Below are positions 11,561 through 23,574 of a DNA stretch of 64,000 nt, piece after piece; the first letter of the stretch is position 1; every line of letters begins with the position of its first letter. The notes beneath the pieces are model-generated. The model was given only the letters and a program-made list of their open reading frames with translations, was not told the origin of the DNA and searched no databases. Both the position numbers and the translations under genes were made by a program. The DNA comes from Mesostigma viride (taxonomy: Eukaryota > Streptophyta > Mesostigmatophyceae > Mesostigmatales > Mesostigmataceae), in the NCBI GenBank assembly GCA_009746045.1, contig RPFO01000584.1:527471-591470 (forward strand). The letters run 5' to 3'.

Positions 11561-12198
11561 GTTTTCCGGGGACCGGCACTGAACGCAAATGGTTTTCACC
11601 TTTGCGGCGTGCCAAATCAGAAAACACGGTTCACTCAGTCACATTCATGAAAGTTTGTCCTCCGGCTTTTTGCCTTTGCACCGTGTGCAGTTCTTGGACG
11701 TTTGGAAACATGGCATGGCTAACGTAATGACTGACTAGCTAGACCTTTTCAGTGGTTTTCCATTTGCGGGTATTTCCTCGTAAATGGTGGGAGAGGGATC
11801 ACAGCAATGGTGCTCACCACTAGACACTCCCGGCCAGTTAGGCACTCGAAACACGCGCCCTGATCAAGCAAGCTGTTTCCGGCCCCACCGTCTAGGTCAT
11901 CTAGTCGCTCTACACGTAAGCCAGCCATAATTTCAATGCACAAGGCTACACAAGAAGCGGTGGCAGAAGATTGTCAAGGGCTCACACGCCAGCCCCTGTG
12001 GGCAAGCCCCCTCCCCCCAAGCGGAAAGGACGTTTTGCTGAATAGAGTATTTAGGATTTTTCTAGACTAGATAGCTTAGTTAGGTTCGTTCGATTACGCG
12101 GCTTCGCCCACCTCCATCCATCCAGCAAGGAATATGTGCTACATGATCTCCCACACACACACAGGTGAGACCTCGACGAGCCTTCTCACGGCATTTAA
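11561..12198. other. Intergenic leader of LINE 1, no gene recognised
   Basis: No convincing coding sequence. The 3' part may be the 5' UTR of the LINE that follows. A CACACACACACA run at 12151-12162 and CCATCCATCC near 12113-12122 are minor simple repeats. Confidence 0.4.
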
Positions 12199-13137
12199 GC
12201 GCGACCCACTTTCAACGCTGCCCTCAACCCTGTCCACAACCACCTCGCCACCCACCACGCCCATTCCTCACACGCCGACACCTCCATCCACTCCGCCATC
12301 ACCCACATTGCAGAAGGACTGCAGCAGCAGCAGCAGCTCCTCCACCAGCTCCAGCAACAACTTGCTGCCTCCATAACTCCTGCCAAGACCACCTATGCCG
12401 CCACGCTTCAGAACCCTACGGAGCTCATCAACGAAATCAAAACAGCCGTCAAGGCCAGCACACGGGATGCTATGCACGAACCCATCCGCTCATGCAGTAT
12501 TGTGGTACGTGGCGTCCTCTCGAACGTCAACGATGCACGCCTGGGCAGCTACCTCCGGGGCGACCCCTTCCTGGGGAAGCTCGGCGTGGCCCAAAGCGTC
12601 GTCATCAAAACGGCACGACGGCTCGGCGGCCCCACCGCCCCTGTCTTGGTGGAATTCCACCGCAAGGAGGACAAACTGCAGGTGCAGAAGGCCCGCCGGA
12701 ACCTCCACGATACCCAACTGAGCATCGACTATTACTATACCCCGGAGCAGCTTGAGGCCCGGGCTGCCGCCCTGAACCGGCCGGAGGTCCACGAGGCTCG
12801 GGCAGCCAAGCAGGCCAACCCGCAACTACGGTGCAGCATCTATGCCCGCCTCTTTAATGGCGTCTTCATCGTCCGCATTAACGGCCAGGACCTTCCTCCA
12901 ATGACGGCGACCCCCATGGATACCGCCGTGCCAGCGCCCCAGCCCCCTGCTCGGCCCCCGCCGTCACCGCCATCGCCACCGGCATCGACGGTCACCTGCT
13001 CCCCAGCACGTGTGGGGATCCGCCGGGGCAACTTCAGCTCAGGTATGGCTGCCAGGCTTGGCCGTCCCCCTAATAAATTCGTTCGCTTTGCACCTGAGCC
13101 GGAGCCCGCGCTGCGAACCCTTCTCTCCTATCAATGA
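12199..13137 (+). pseudogene. LINE 1 ORF1-like protein
   Basis: An open frame of about 310 codons starting after an in-frame TAA at 12196. A glutamine-rich stretch (GLQQQQQLLHQLQQQL) and a helical segment suggest a coiled coil. A compact domain follows with the feature set of LINE ORF1 RNA-binding proteins: SIVVRGV, VLVEFHRKEDK, YYTPEQLEARAA and FNGVFIVRING. The C-terminus is proline-rich. These proteins coat LINE RNA and act as chaperones. No ATG opens the frame near its 5' end (the first good one is at 12472), so the N-terminus is probably decayed. The endonuclease/RT region follows on the same strand. Confidence 0.7.
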
Positions 13138-13317
13138 CGACGCTCGCGCCCCGCGGCTCCGCGGCTCTAGCAGTGGGATCTGCCTAACTCCCCTTCCCGC
13201 CCCTTTGCCTTCGCAGCCCTCGGGCTGTCGGAGAGAGAGCAACGGGTCGGCAGTGAGCCAGGTCGCCCCGCCTCGCGCGGCCGCCTCCGAAACCTCCTCA
13301 GACTGCACGCATTTCTT

Positions 13318-14880
13318 ATGCGTGCAGACGCAGACTCATTCTACCTGGCCACCCGAGCCAACCGTCGGCGTCGCCTCGACGCGTTGGCAGGAAGAATCGA
13401 AACGGTGATTGAAAGCATAAGTCCCCAACCCGCCCCCCCTACCCCACCACCTCCACCCCCACCCCCATCACCACCCTGCTCCATCTCCGCCCCCACCCCC
13501 GCCTGCACCCCCCTTTTCGGTCAACGCGCGCCCTTGGTCATCGCCACCTTCAACGCCCGCACGCTCCAGCCCGACGCTGACCGCTGTCACTGCCTGCGCA
13601 GTGACGACTGTCAGTGCCATCGAGTCTCCAATCTTATTGGTTTCTGCATCGACAATAATATCGCCATCCTGGGAATCCAAGAAGACAGGCGCACTGCATC
13701 GGCCCGCGGATCAACTGCCCTTGCTGCTGACGACATCGACGGCTGGCGGTTCTACTACGGAGGCGGCGACGGCACCGGGAATGGGGGCGTCGGTCTCCTC
13801 TGCTCCCCGCTCGCCGTACGCCACATGGGCGAACCCCAGCTGGTCAACGCTCGGCTCCTTGTAGCCACTTTTCATTCGATGGAGGGCCACTCGACCTACG
13901 CCCTGACGGTGGGCGTTGGTTACGCACCCCACTCCGGCCACCAAGAACAAGACCGCAAGGACTTCTTTACAGCGCTGGAGAACATAGCGAACGGCCGGCA
14001 TCCCTGGTCGCAACTACCTCGCTCTGCTGCTGGACGCCAACGCCACGCTACCAACGGGTCACTGGCGGATGTCAGCACGCCCCCAACGGTACGGTCTCCA
14101 ATGCCAACACTGAACTTTTTGCTGATTTGCTTACTGTACGACATGCGTTTTGGTCACTGCCAACACCCGCTTTCCACATAGTCCAGATGGTTTGGTCACA
14201 CACACCTCGCCAACTGGCACTGAACGCTGCATTGACTATGTTGTAATGCGCAAGCGTCATCAAGGATCTGTACTAGCTGCTCGTTCGCATGTGATCCCCC
14301 TGGTGCGCTCCGATCATCGCATCGTCACCGCCCGCATCCCGGCCTGCGATTCCCCTCGCCCTTTCGTAAGCACGTGGCACCACCTGATTTGCGCACACTT
14401 CAGTTGCTTGAGAAATCTGACGACGCTCTGGAGGACTTCCCTGAAAAACGCGCCCACAAGCGCGCGGCAGAGGCGTTCGTCGACGCGCTGGACATCCCGG
14501 CCAGCCACGCCCAGCCAGCTGTTCGCTGCCGGCCCGGCATCGGCCCTTCGGCACCTCGCTGACAAGCTGCCCGCGGCCGGGGCCCTGCTGCCCCCCCGCC
14601 GCCCGCCCCGCTTCACCAGCCTGCACCGGCTCCCCGCCGTCATCCAGGCCCGGCAAGCCCTGCGCGACAACAGCGACCCCGCCCGCTACGCCCGCCTCAA
14701 AGCGGATTACCACTCGGCCATCCGGCAGGCGACCAAGGAGCAGGAGGACCTTCATGTCCGCGAGTACTTCGCCGGCACCAGCCCCACCTCAAGGACCAGT
14801 GTCACGGACGCGAGCTATGTCATCCGGGCGCCCACTATGCACAAGACCGGTGACGTGCGCAAGGAATTTGTTTTCTGCGC
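13318..14880 (+). pseudogene. LINE 1 ORF2 N-terminal half: APE-type endonuclease and linker, frameshifted
   Basis: The ATG at 13318 opens a frame with an arginine-rich start, a polyproline tract, and then the endonuclease/exonuclease/phosphatase fold: IATFNARTLQ, ILGIQEDRR (catalytic Glu), GNGGVGLL, and later TERCIDYVV and RSDHRIVTARI (catalytic Asp/His, about 14309-14332). The enzyme would nick target DNA for target-primed reverse transcription. The frame changes at about 14000, 14085 and 14150, so the ORF is broken in at least three places. From 14346 to 14880 an arginine- and alanine-rich linker continues (IQARQALRDNSDPARYARLK) and is cut off before the RT part by about 1.9 kb of unrelated DNA. 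Confidence 0.75.
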
Positions 14881-16770
14881 ATTTTCGACAAAGGCTAGTG
14901 ACCGGGGGGGGGGACACTAGCACTTGCAGCATAAGAGCGGACGAAAGTGCACGTGCGCGCGCGCCGGGCCAGGCACGGCTGGGCGCGCAGCACTGACGTA
15001 CTTGAGCGGACGGCAGCACAAGTGCGCAGCGTCGAGAGGATCATACGCGAGTTAGTGGACAGCTGGAGCTGGAGCTGGAGCTGGAGCTGGAGCTGGAGCT
15101 GGACTGCTGGACTTCAACAGCGCCGAGGCTATTGACAGGCCAGGTGTCTTTGTGGTGTAGAATAGCGGGTCAACGTTATGAGGACTGGACAGAAAATGGA
15201 AAAGGACAATTTGCGGTGCGGAGCCAGATCGCTGGAATGAATGCGAAATTGCTGGCAGCCCTATACAAAGGGATTTCTTCTAGAAAGGAAGGATTAGAAG
15301 CAATGTTTGCTGCATGGGCCACTCACACGCAAGGTGTGAGGCTGTGAGCGTGCAGATTGTTTGAAGGATATTATGCTTCGACCTTGGTGCATGGTCGTGA
15401 CTCAATGCCGGACATTCCCAGGGACAGAAATGCCGGAGCCTCTAGGAAATGAGATCGGCAACAGGATAGCAATTTAGATTTGTCGGGAGTGCCTTCCTGC
15501 TTTTGTTGGCATGTGTGGTAGAAAGCCAGGACGGCAACTGGAATGCAGTTTCTATTTGCATGGTTCAGGCAGCAAGATAGTTTGGGCATTCCTGGCTGGA
15601 CTGACAAGTGTGGCGTGTGGCATGCGTGTGGCATGACGAATGGTTTGGTTCATAGTCGAAGAGGACTCTCACGTAGCGTGTAGTCTCTTCGAGTCTCTCG
15701 TTAGTGGCCTTCGTGTTTCTCCCTTTCCTTGGGAGCAAGGCCGGTAGCATGTCATGGAGCGCTGTTGCGAACCCGACCCTTTGGAACGGGCGCAACAATG
15801 GAATAAATTATGTATTTTGGCTTGTTGTCATAGTCCGTAGGACTTTGGGATTCATTTCGGGACTTAATTTGGGAATTGTCCCTTGGTCAGGACTTTTGTA
15901 TGGAACTATGATAGTTTGTGTGATTCGGACCGGTTATTTTGGGCCTAGGTTGATGTACGAGATCTTCTAGAGCTAGTAGGCCGGTGCAGTCGCGCCGCGC
16001 TGCGTACTTTATAGCTGGTTGAGATATTGTACTCATGCGTGGATTCTGTAGCCTGGCGAGGGTCGATGTCGACCCGAGGATCTTGTGTGGACTGCATGTT
16101 TCGGAATTCTCTGGAAGGTCGGCGCCATGTCGGCGCCCCTTGCCAGCTTGGTGGCAGACCTAGGTGAAATTGGTCCGAGGACGAGAGTCTCGTCCTCTTG
16201 GTTCGGAATAAAGTGTGTGTTATCACCTGTCTGAACCTGGGGCATAATTCCAACTGCATTTGGTGGCTCTATCCTGAATGTGGGTTGTGTAGATTAATGC
16301 AATATTAATCACCGTGAGCCGTAGCAGTGCAAATGCCGCAACTGCTCCGTTAATACCACTCCCGGAGAGTGGTGAGCGGTTGACCCAGATTTCCATATTA
16401 ACCACCCTAACATAGGATCTTTCGCACGACCCGGATGGGTTCGTTACAAGCGCTGCCTAACTGCGGGCTCGTGAGCATGGAGTGCATCGATATTGAGACT
16501 ATCAACGTGTTGCATGTAATTGTATTAACTTTCTCAATAAATTCCGCATGTGCGGCTTCATCATCAGACTGTGCAAAGTGTGTGTTGTGAAAACATTGTT
16601 CTATAGCAGGGGAGGCAAAAGCATTAAGGTGGTCATCAGGCACGAGGGACAGCTCCTTGTCCTCGGCTGAGAACCCTCCTTTCGTTAATCATGGGACAGG
16701 TCCTCGCCCACCCCACCGGGCATGCAGTTAAGGCAGGCACGTCAGCTCAGCTCATTTGGGTTTTACCAAA
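14881..16770. other. Intervening DNA splitting LINE 1 ORF2, origin unknown
   Basis: This stretch separates the endonuclease linker from the RT part of the same LINE. It begins near a G homopolymer (about 14905-14914). It contains a (GGAGCT)n hexamer run at about 15064-15101, an AATAAA near 15801 and another near 16208. TGGTGGCTCTATCC follows ACTGCATT at about 16261, which resembles an LTR end plus primer-binding site. No coding domain, paired LTR or convincing inverted termini were found. It could be a decayed insertion. Confidence 0.4.
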
Positions 16771-18540
16771 TTAAGCTGAGCATGGCCAGCCGCCATGGTG
16801 GCGCCGGAGATTGTGGTACGCAGACGCGACACCAGCACGGCAAGTACGCCTGGACCCGCCTGCGTCACGCCCAACGGCCCGCCGGCGGCGCGCAGCCGGC
16901 GCCGCGGACGCTCTCTGGCTTGACACCGCAGCAGCAGCTCGACCAGTGGTATTCCTCCCAGTCCCGGCTGCTCGGCGCCCCCCCGCCGCCTCCGCCGCTT
17001 GGCCCTCTGGCGGCCGCACTCTGGCAGTAGCGCCTGCGGACGTCCCTGCGCCGCCCACGCCGCCCGCCGCTGAGCAGGATTACATGTACCCAGCCCTGAC
17101 GGAACCCCTGGCCGACCCCAACGAGCTACCGCCGTTCACCGAGCTCGAGCTGAGCACCGCCGCCAAGCAACTCCGCTTCTATGCCGCCATTGGACCTGAC
17201 CAGCTCCCAGATAATATTAAGCTGACGGCGCTCACGGGGTTCCTGCTTGACGTCTGCAACCGGATCCTGCTTGCCGACGCGCCGCCGATTCCTGAGTGGC
17301 AGCACAGCTACCGTATTATGCTGCATGTACAAAAACAAAGGTTCCCCTGACGACCCCGCCAACTACAGAGGATCGAGTCTGCATCCAGAGCGCCGCACTC
17401 AAGTTGTTCATGCGCATGATCCTCAACCGCCTTCCTTCTGCTCTCGACTGTCACCTTGGGGAAAGTCAAATGGGCTTCCGTCCTGGGCGCAACACCGTCA
17501 TTGCCATCTTCGTCGCGCGTCGTCTCTTCGAGGAAATCGCTCTCCTGCAACCTGGTGAGTTTCCCGCCACCCTGATCTTCGTCGACTTCATCAAGGCTTT
17601 TGATTCTGTCCTCTGGGACGCTCTATGGGCTGTACTTGCTCGCGCCCGCGTCCCCATGCACTCCCCTGATTATACCGTCATCCGCACGCTGTATGAGGGG
17701 TCGACCACTTCGGTGCGCACTCAACACGGCATTACCCCGCCATGCCCACTGCAGACCGGCGTCTGGCAGGGTTGCGTCCTGTCGCCGTACCTGTTTATTA
17801 TTGTAGTGGATTATGTTATGCGCCAGGCGCGTGCTCGCTTTGCTAGCATTGCAGGCTGTGCCCCTGGCCTAGCGATCACGAACGAGCTTGGAGAAGGGGG
17901 GCCGACTAACATGAAGCAGAATTTACTAGCTGACCTCATTCGATCATGCCGACGACATCACGCTCATCGAGAAGCCGGAGTCTGCCCAACTTTGGCTGGA
18001 CTGCCTGGCGCTCGAGGCTCGGGCGGTTGGTCTAGAAATCAGCCCCAAAACGGAGGCCCTGGCCCTCGGCATGGCAGGGCCCCCACCTACACTCCGCCTC
18101 TTAGACGATGCCGAGGTCAACTACCCTTCCTTCAGGCCGCTTCAAGCTGCTCGGCAGTTGGCTTCCCGACTGCGAGGACGACATGACGACACAGATCGGC
18201 ATGGCGTGGCCGCACCTCCATGACCACCGCCGCTGGTGGAGCAACCCCGCCCTACCCCGGATCGTCAAGCGTCAGTGACCTCTTCAAGGTCGTCATTCTG
18301 ACGATCCTGACCTATACGGCGCCGAGACGTGGACACTGACGCAGGAGCTGGAGCAACGACTCGACGGCGCCGTCACCAAGATGCTGCGCAAGGCCCTTAA
18401 CATCCCCTTTGGTTTGCACATTAGTAATGAGGATTTGTACGCTGATTTGCCCTCTATGTTTCCCACATTATTAGGCACAGGCGCCTGGGCCTAGCCGGGC
18501 ACCTGGCCCGCACAGCTAGATCAGGTAGATACCTCAGATA
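16771..18540 (+). pseudogene. LINE 1 ORF2 C-terminal half: reverse transcriptase, frameshifted
   Basis: The N-terminal RT segment near 17130-17345 reads PFTELELSTAAKQL, then GPDQLPDNIKL and WQHSYRIMLH. After a frame change at about 17345 the core continues: ESQMGFRPGRNT, motif A LIFVDFIKAFDSV (about 17570-17610) and motif B GVWQGCVLSPYLF (about 17758-17796). After another frame change near 17940 the catalytic box reads HADDITLIEKPES (normally F/YADD). The C-terminal thumb is recognisable near 18305-18520 (LTYGAETWTLT, TKMLRKALNIPF, LGLAGHLAR) in two more frames. This is a dead non-LTR retrotransposon polymerase. The family motifs are certain and the clade is not assigned. Confidence 0.85.
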
Positions 18541-18960
18541 GACTAGCTGGCACCAAGCCCGCCCAGCCTGGGCGATATGTCCTCACCTGGCGTGCCCCCG
18601 GCCGCGCGCGGCAGGGCCGCCACCCGTGGACTTTTCGTGATAGACTCGGCATGGACATGTGCTACACTAGACGTGACGGGCTCACCCCCGGGCAGCCTCC
18701 TGGTTTGTCTGTAATATGGAGGCAGATGGTGCGCAAGGATAGATGGCAAGTAGTGATGAAGGAGACCACCCCCAAGCCTGTGGGGGCTCCGCGTGTGACC
18801 AAGTATGGCATTCATAGCAATTCGGGCCGCGGTGCCCACACCCCTGTATACCTAGATAGCTTATACCATCCATTCCATCCCATGTTCCCCTCCCACTGAG
18901 GACTTATTATGCTCATGTGACGCAGTCACGTGTCTATTAATTAATTAATTAGTCGTTCCC
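18541..18960 (+). repeat. LINE 1 3' end and (TTAA)n tail
   Basis: Non-coding 3' region of LINE 1. The block CCCATGTTCCCCTCCCACTG through GACGCAGTCACGTGT, followed by a TTAATTAATTAATTA run at about 18938-18952, recurs near 45299-45412. That marks a dispersed family end. The part around 18760-18870 (CCCCAAGCCTGTGGGGGCTC, ATTCGGGCCGCGG) is related to 22205-22290. Confidence 0.6.
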
Positions 18961-19019
18961 ACGCGCATGTGCGCCCATAATGGCCCCCATGGATGACGCC
19001 TTCAACATTTAGCCAAGCC

Positions 19020-19310
19020 ATGCCTATAATGGTCCAACCTCCCATGGATGTTGCATTAAGAATTGAGCCATGCTATGCCTATGCAGAGAGACGCTCTCTG
19101 TTGAGAAGCCATGCCCTAGCTCTTGTATAGCCATGATGATCTTTCTCCCCGATGCCGGGATCCCCTTAGCTGGGTTACCCCCGAGACAGCATGGTGGTGC
19201 CGGTGTCCTAATTGAGGCACCTAGAGCAAGTGTTGCTTGGCATTCCACTCTTGCAGGAAGTAGCCATATGCCCCTTCTCCGGGATATTAATTAATTAATT
19301 AATTAAACTC
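19020..19310 (+). repeat. Dispersed repeat copy with (TTAATTAA)n terminus
   Basis: The segment GCACCTAGAGCAAG... GAAGTAGCCATATGCCCCTTCTCCGGGATAT, followed by a TTAATTAATTAATTAATTAA run (about 19287-19306), is closely related to 51875-52020. No coding content is seen. Confidence 0.6.
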
Positions 19311-19707
19311 GTGCTCCCGTTGGGGAGTCACGGAGCACCGAAGTGCTTTTAATCCCTGTGTGTGCACTACAGGAGAAAGGGCAGAGACCCCCAGTCTCCT
19401 TCATGCCAAAGGCATGCCCCAGCTGCATTCGGGCGCGCTAGCTAAACGGACACGCTAACGATCCGGCAGTCTGTGGGTGCAATAAGACCCATGTGAGCAT
19501 ATCATATAGCAAGGAGCGTGGGCAAGTAATCTGAACATAGCCAGGGCGTAGCATGGCTGTACTAGGACTAGGCTAAGGCTATGGCTGGTTGTGTACCGTG
19601 CGTTGGCGGCACGTGACTAGGTGTGTTGGCACAGCTAGGCAACATTCTAGGCATGGCTGCCTTAGCGGCAGTGACGCCAATGGTTACAAGCTAGGGCTAT
19701 TGCTAGT
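19311..19707. other. Spacer, no gene recognised
   Basis: No domain or strong repeat is visible. On the minus strand this would be the 3' region of LINE A, but no endonuclease or RT motif is present. Confidence 0.4.
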
Positions 19708-20403
19708 CTAGCCCGCTGGGGGCGTCCACATCTTGTGGTTGATCATCAGGTCCCCGCCCCTCCAGTACACCTTGGGCTTCTGGGGGTCCTGCTTATGGCG
19801 GAGGTATTCCGGCCACAGGTCGCGTCGCTGCTGTTGCTGAGCGGGGGTGAGGTCGTCATCCAGCGTCCAGGTGAGGTCGTGCAACCGCTTGCGACGAGAG
19901 AGGAACCGCTGCTTATCCTCAGGGGAGGGGAAGGTGAGTAGGACTGGTGGGGGAGCCGCCTTGTCCCGTGAGTGGGGAAGGCGGTGGCACCCACGCAGTT
20001 CTACCTCACCTACCAGGCCCATGAGGGTAAGAAGCTGGTTCTTGAGCTCGTCAGCAAGAGAGGTTGACGTCTCACCTGGCTTCTGGGGGAAGCGACGTAG
20101 CACCACTCGGCACTCGCGGCGAGCGCGGTCGGTGACCTCCCGTTGCTGGTCCTGGCGGTGGTCCTCCAGCTCCTGGAGTTTTGTGGCGATGGCGTCGGTG
20201 GTGGAGGCGGTCGCTGACCGCAGCAGGTCCGCGTAGGAGAGCGGCGGGAGGTCGCCAGCATCCTGCCGGGGTGGCTGGGATGCAATGGTGGCCGTCTGCG
20301 CCGCTATCTTGGGGACCTGTGTGGCCAGGGCCTCCGCTCGGTGTGGGCGGTGATGGCCTCAAGCTTCTTCAGGAGCACGCCACACTTGCCCTCCACCTGG
20401 TTA
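19708..20403 (-). pseudogene. LINE A ORF1 protein, C-terminal part
   Basis: The minus-strand frame continues the protein begun at 26910. Visible features are SYADLLRSATAS, a charged helical stretch (LEDHRQDQQREV), CRVVLRRFPQKPGET, CHRLPHSRDKAAPPPVLLTF, SPEDKQRFLSRRKRL, a DDDLTPAQQQQRRDLW motif and a final MINHKMWTPPAG before the stop. This is the order of an L1-type ORF1 RNA-binding domain (RRM-like plus C-terminal domain with the D.TP.Q signature). One frame change is needed near 20345. No ORF2 follows. Confidence 0.75.
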
Positions 20404-21299
20404 CAGGGGTCACCCGCAGTATCGCAACAAGAATCGCAACTCAAAAAAAAAAAATTTATCATCCACTTCGATTAAGGGCAGGTATGGGCACACCATGGCA
20501 CCTTCACTTTTCAAAAGTGATGTTTGGATGAAAAATGGGAGCGTGCTCGAGTATCGCAACACCTAGTTCCGCAACTGAAAACCCACCAATTCTAGAGTTC
20601 CGCAATGCAACAGAATCGCAACAAACCTGGCAAGTATACCAAAAGTACGCCGTACACAGTGCGCCGGAAGGAATAAATTGTCGCCAGTCGGCGTGCAGGA
20701 TCCGATATGTACTTGCAATAGTTACCACCGTTGACGATTGATTGGCCGCGCGGTGTTCAGTTCAGTTCAGTGGGATTCATCGCGCAGAAGTCAGTGCAAT
20801 AATGAACAAAAACATAAGTGTGCCGCCTCTTCATTGAATAATCAACGACCTATAATTAGTCTACAACCACTAACTTTTCGTTATCAAACAGTTCCCTAAT
20901 CATCACGCGCGTCATCGTCTCGTCATTGCGCGTCATTACCCCGTCATTGTCCCGCCGACATTACACAGCTATGGTCTTGAGGTATAGTCGGCGCCGTGGC
21001 ATGTTAAACAAACTGCGTTGTTTCATTCACAGTGTGGTTTCATTATGTCGCTCTTTCGAACGGGGATGCATTAGGCAACAATACTGGACAGATTCTGAAA
21101 GAGGGTGTGTTTGTGAAGTGGGGATGGCAGCGGCCCAGCATTTGCTGGCCGTGCGGGTGCAACTTTGAGGCGACTACATATATCGCCCTGAACCGTCTTT
21201 GTTAAAGCGGTGAGACAGTCCAGTGTTACAGTCCGGCCGCAGGCCGGGCAAGGGAAATGCTGTGTTCACCCTGATGCTGCGGGCCGAGGATGGGTGGCT

Positions 21300-22080
21300 G
21301 CATGGAAACGTGAATGCTTGCATCGAATGGATGGCGGTGTCTGCATGCATGGATTGCACGTGAATGTTCGCAGGATGGGTGGTAATTGCATGGATGCTCG
21401 CAGGATGGGTGCTAATTACACGAATCGATATTGCATTAATGCTTGCAGGGATGGATGGTGTTTGCATGCGTGGATACGTGAATGCTTGCAGGGATGGATG
21501 GTGTTTGCATGCATGGATACGTGAATGCTTGCAGGGATGGGTGGTGTTTGCATGCATGGATACGTAAATGCTTGCAGGGATGGATGGTGTTTGCATGCAT
21601 GAATGTGTGAATGCTTGCATGGGTGGATGGTGTTTGCATGCATGGATGGGTGGTGTTTGCATGCATGGATACCTGAAAGCTTGGGGTGGATGGTGTTTGC
21701 ATGCATGGATACGTGAATGCTTGCATGGGTGGATGGTGTTTGCATGCATGGATGCGTGAATGCTTGCACGGATGGGTGGTGTTTGCATGCATGGATACGT
21801 GAATGCTTGCCTGGGTGGATGGTGTTTGCATGCATGGATACGTGAATGCTTGCACGGATGGGTGGTGTTTGCATGCATGGATACGTGAATGCTAGCATGG
21901 ATGGATGGTGTTTGCATGCATGAATGTGTGAATGCTTGGGGTGGATGGTGTTTGCATGCATGGATACGTGAATGCTTGCGTGGATGGATGGTGTTTGCAT
22001 GCATGGATGCGTGAATGCTTGCAGGGATGGAAGTGATTGCATGCATGGATACGCGAATGCATGCATGAATGCGACCGAGG
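21300..22080. repeat. 43-bp minisatellite
   Basis: About 18 copies of a unit containing TTTGCATGCATGGATACGTG and AATGCTTGCAGGGATGG, spaced 43 bases where regular (21481, 21524, 21567), with some shorter variants. Open frames on both strands (for example the MHANTIHP-rich frame on the minus strand) are products of the repeat. Confidence 0.92.
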
Positions 22081-22149
22081 ACAGTGTAAGCACCTTTTAG
22101 GGATTAATAAGTGGTGAATATGGGCAGGCCCCCTGACCCATGTGAGTTA

Positions 22150-22450
22150 TACATGTATTCAAGGAGACAACGATTCCAGTCCATGGCAGGATATATAAAG
22201 GATACCAACCCCAAGTCGGTGGGGGTATGCATGTGACCCAATTCAGTACAAGTGTAATAACAGTGATTCGGGCCGTGGTGTCAGCAACCCTGTCACTCAA
22301 GGTTACATTATAGATACTCATTCCATCTCCGCCTCCACATCATTGAGGATGTAATATACGCGACAACTATTAATGTTCGCATGGCGGTCACGCGACGCCT
22401 GATCAACGCGTAGCGTCTGCGTGTCGTAATTTAATTTTTTAATATTAATG
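22150..22450 (+). repeat. Diverged copy of the LINE 1-type 3' end
   Basis: CCCCAAGTCGGTGGGGGTAT, ATTCGGGCCGTGG and a following AT-rich tail parallel 18765-18870 near the end of LINE 1. This suggests another decayed member of the same family. Confidence 0.5.
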
Positions 22451-23559
22451 CACAGTCACCATTTTACCGCGTGCTGGCCTGCACTTAGCCCTTGGATGAC
22501 CAGTGTGTAACTCTACCCCTAATTATGGCTGGTTGCACCTTGCATGATAATGTCCAGAAACCAGCCTGATAACAATCTAGTGTCCATACTGGGACCAAAG
22601 CACACGCATATAGGGAGTTACTTCGGGGTCATGTCATTAGTCATGTTGCAATGTCCTATACGTCCTATGGGTGCTAAATACAGCACTAATCTCAGGGGGG
22701 TGCACGGGTGCGATAAAAAAGACACTTACAATGCAATGTTAAGTGATAATGCAATATTGGACGTCTTCACAAACCAAGGCCCAAATGCACACGTAGCAAG
22801 GGGGTGCAAGGGGCGGTGTTACCCATGCATCCAGAACATGAGAAATGACCTCCATTTGCATGCCTAGGATGAAAATATACAAACACTGCATCGAACTTCT
22901 TTTCTACGTCAGCAAGGCACTGGGGCCTCCATAGATGTTGCACGGACTGCACAACTGCACAGGCGTCCTTTACTAGCAAAGCCAAAAGGCTGACAAAAAA
23001 CTGGCCATGATACCATCTTTCCTGAAGAATTTAGGCAATGGAAACCATCGTGCTACCATCTACAACTCCTTTAGATGTTAAATCAATCGTCATTCTAGAA
23101 AATTAGGTACAGACGCAGCTAATCATGAACAAAACTGATGAAAATCTTACGACGACGGTTGTACAAAACCACAACCACAAACTAGTACACAGGAGTAGTA
23201 AGTTAGCGAACTTAACACCACAAACCTTCAACAACGTGTCCGAGATTACTTACCGAATGATATAACGACTTTACCTTGTTGACGGTATCCGCAGGTACAC
23301 TAAACTGCGCCATGCCGAAACCGCAAAAAGAAGGCTAGCGGAAAGCTAGCAATCTCATGACAGAAAGGCAATCTCATCACGGCGTCGAGACTTTCCTGGC
23401 CCTGAACGATGATGAAATACGCGAAATACATCATACGAAAACTACTGGTTGCGAAAATTTCAATGATACAGAAGCTAATAACAAGTGCTGCCTTTCATCG
23501 TCACCCCCGTGATGATTAACGCGTGTAGACGCAGTAAAAAGTAAAAACCAGCCCGAGAT
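22451..23559. other. Interior of TIR element, no gene recognised
   Basis: AT-richer than most of the window. No domain, strong repeat or long open frame is visible. Confidence 0.5.
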
Positions 23560-23574
23560 AATGTGCGCATCATT

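Noticed and set aside
14881-16770. Solo LTR or LTR element inside LINE 1
   Set aside because: An LTR-end/primer-site-like motif is seen near 16257, but no matching second LTR, TG start or target duplication could be paired.
21174-22093. Minus-strand HANTIHPCKHSRIH-type open frames
   Set aside because: Product of the 43-bp minisatellite. No unique domain.
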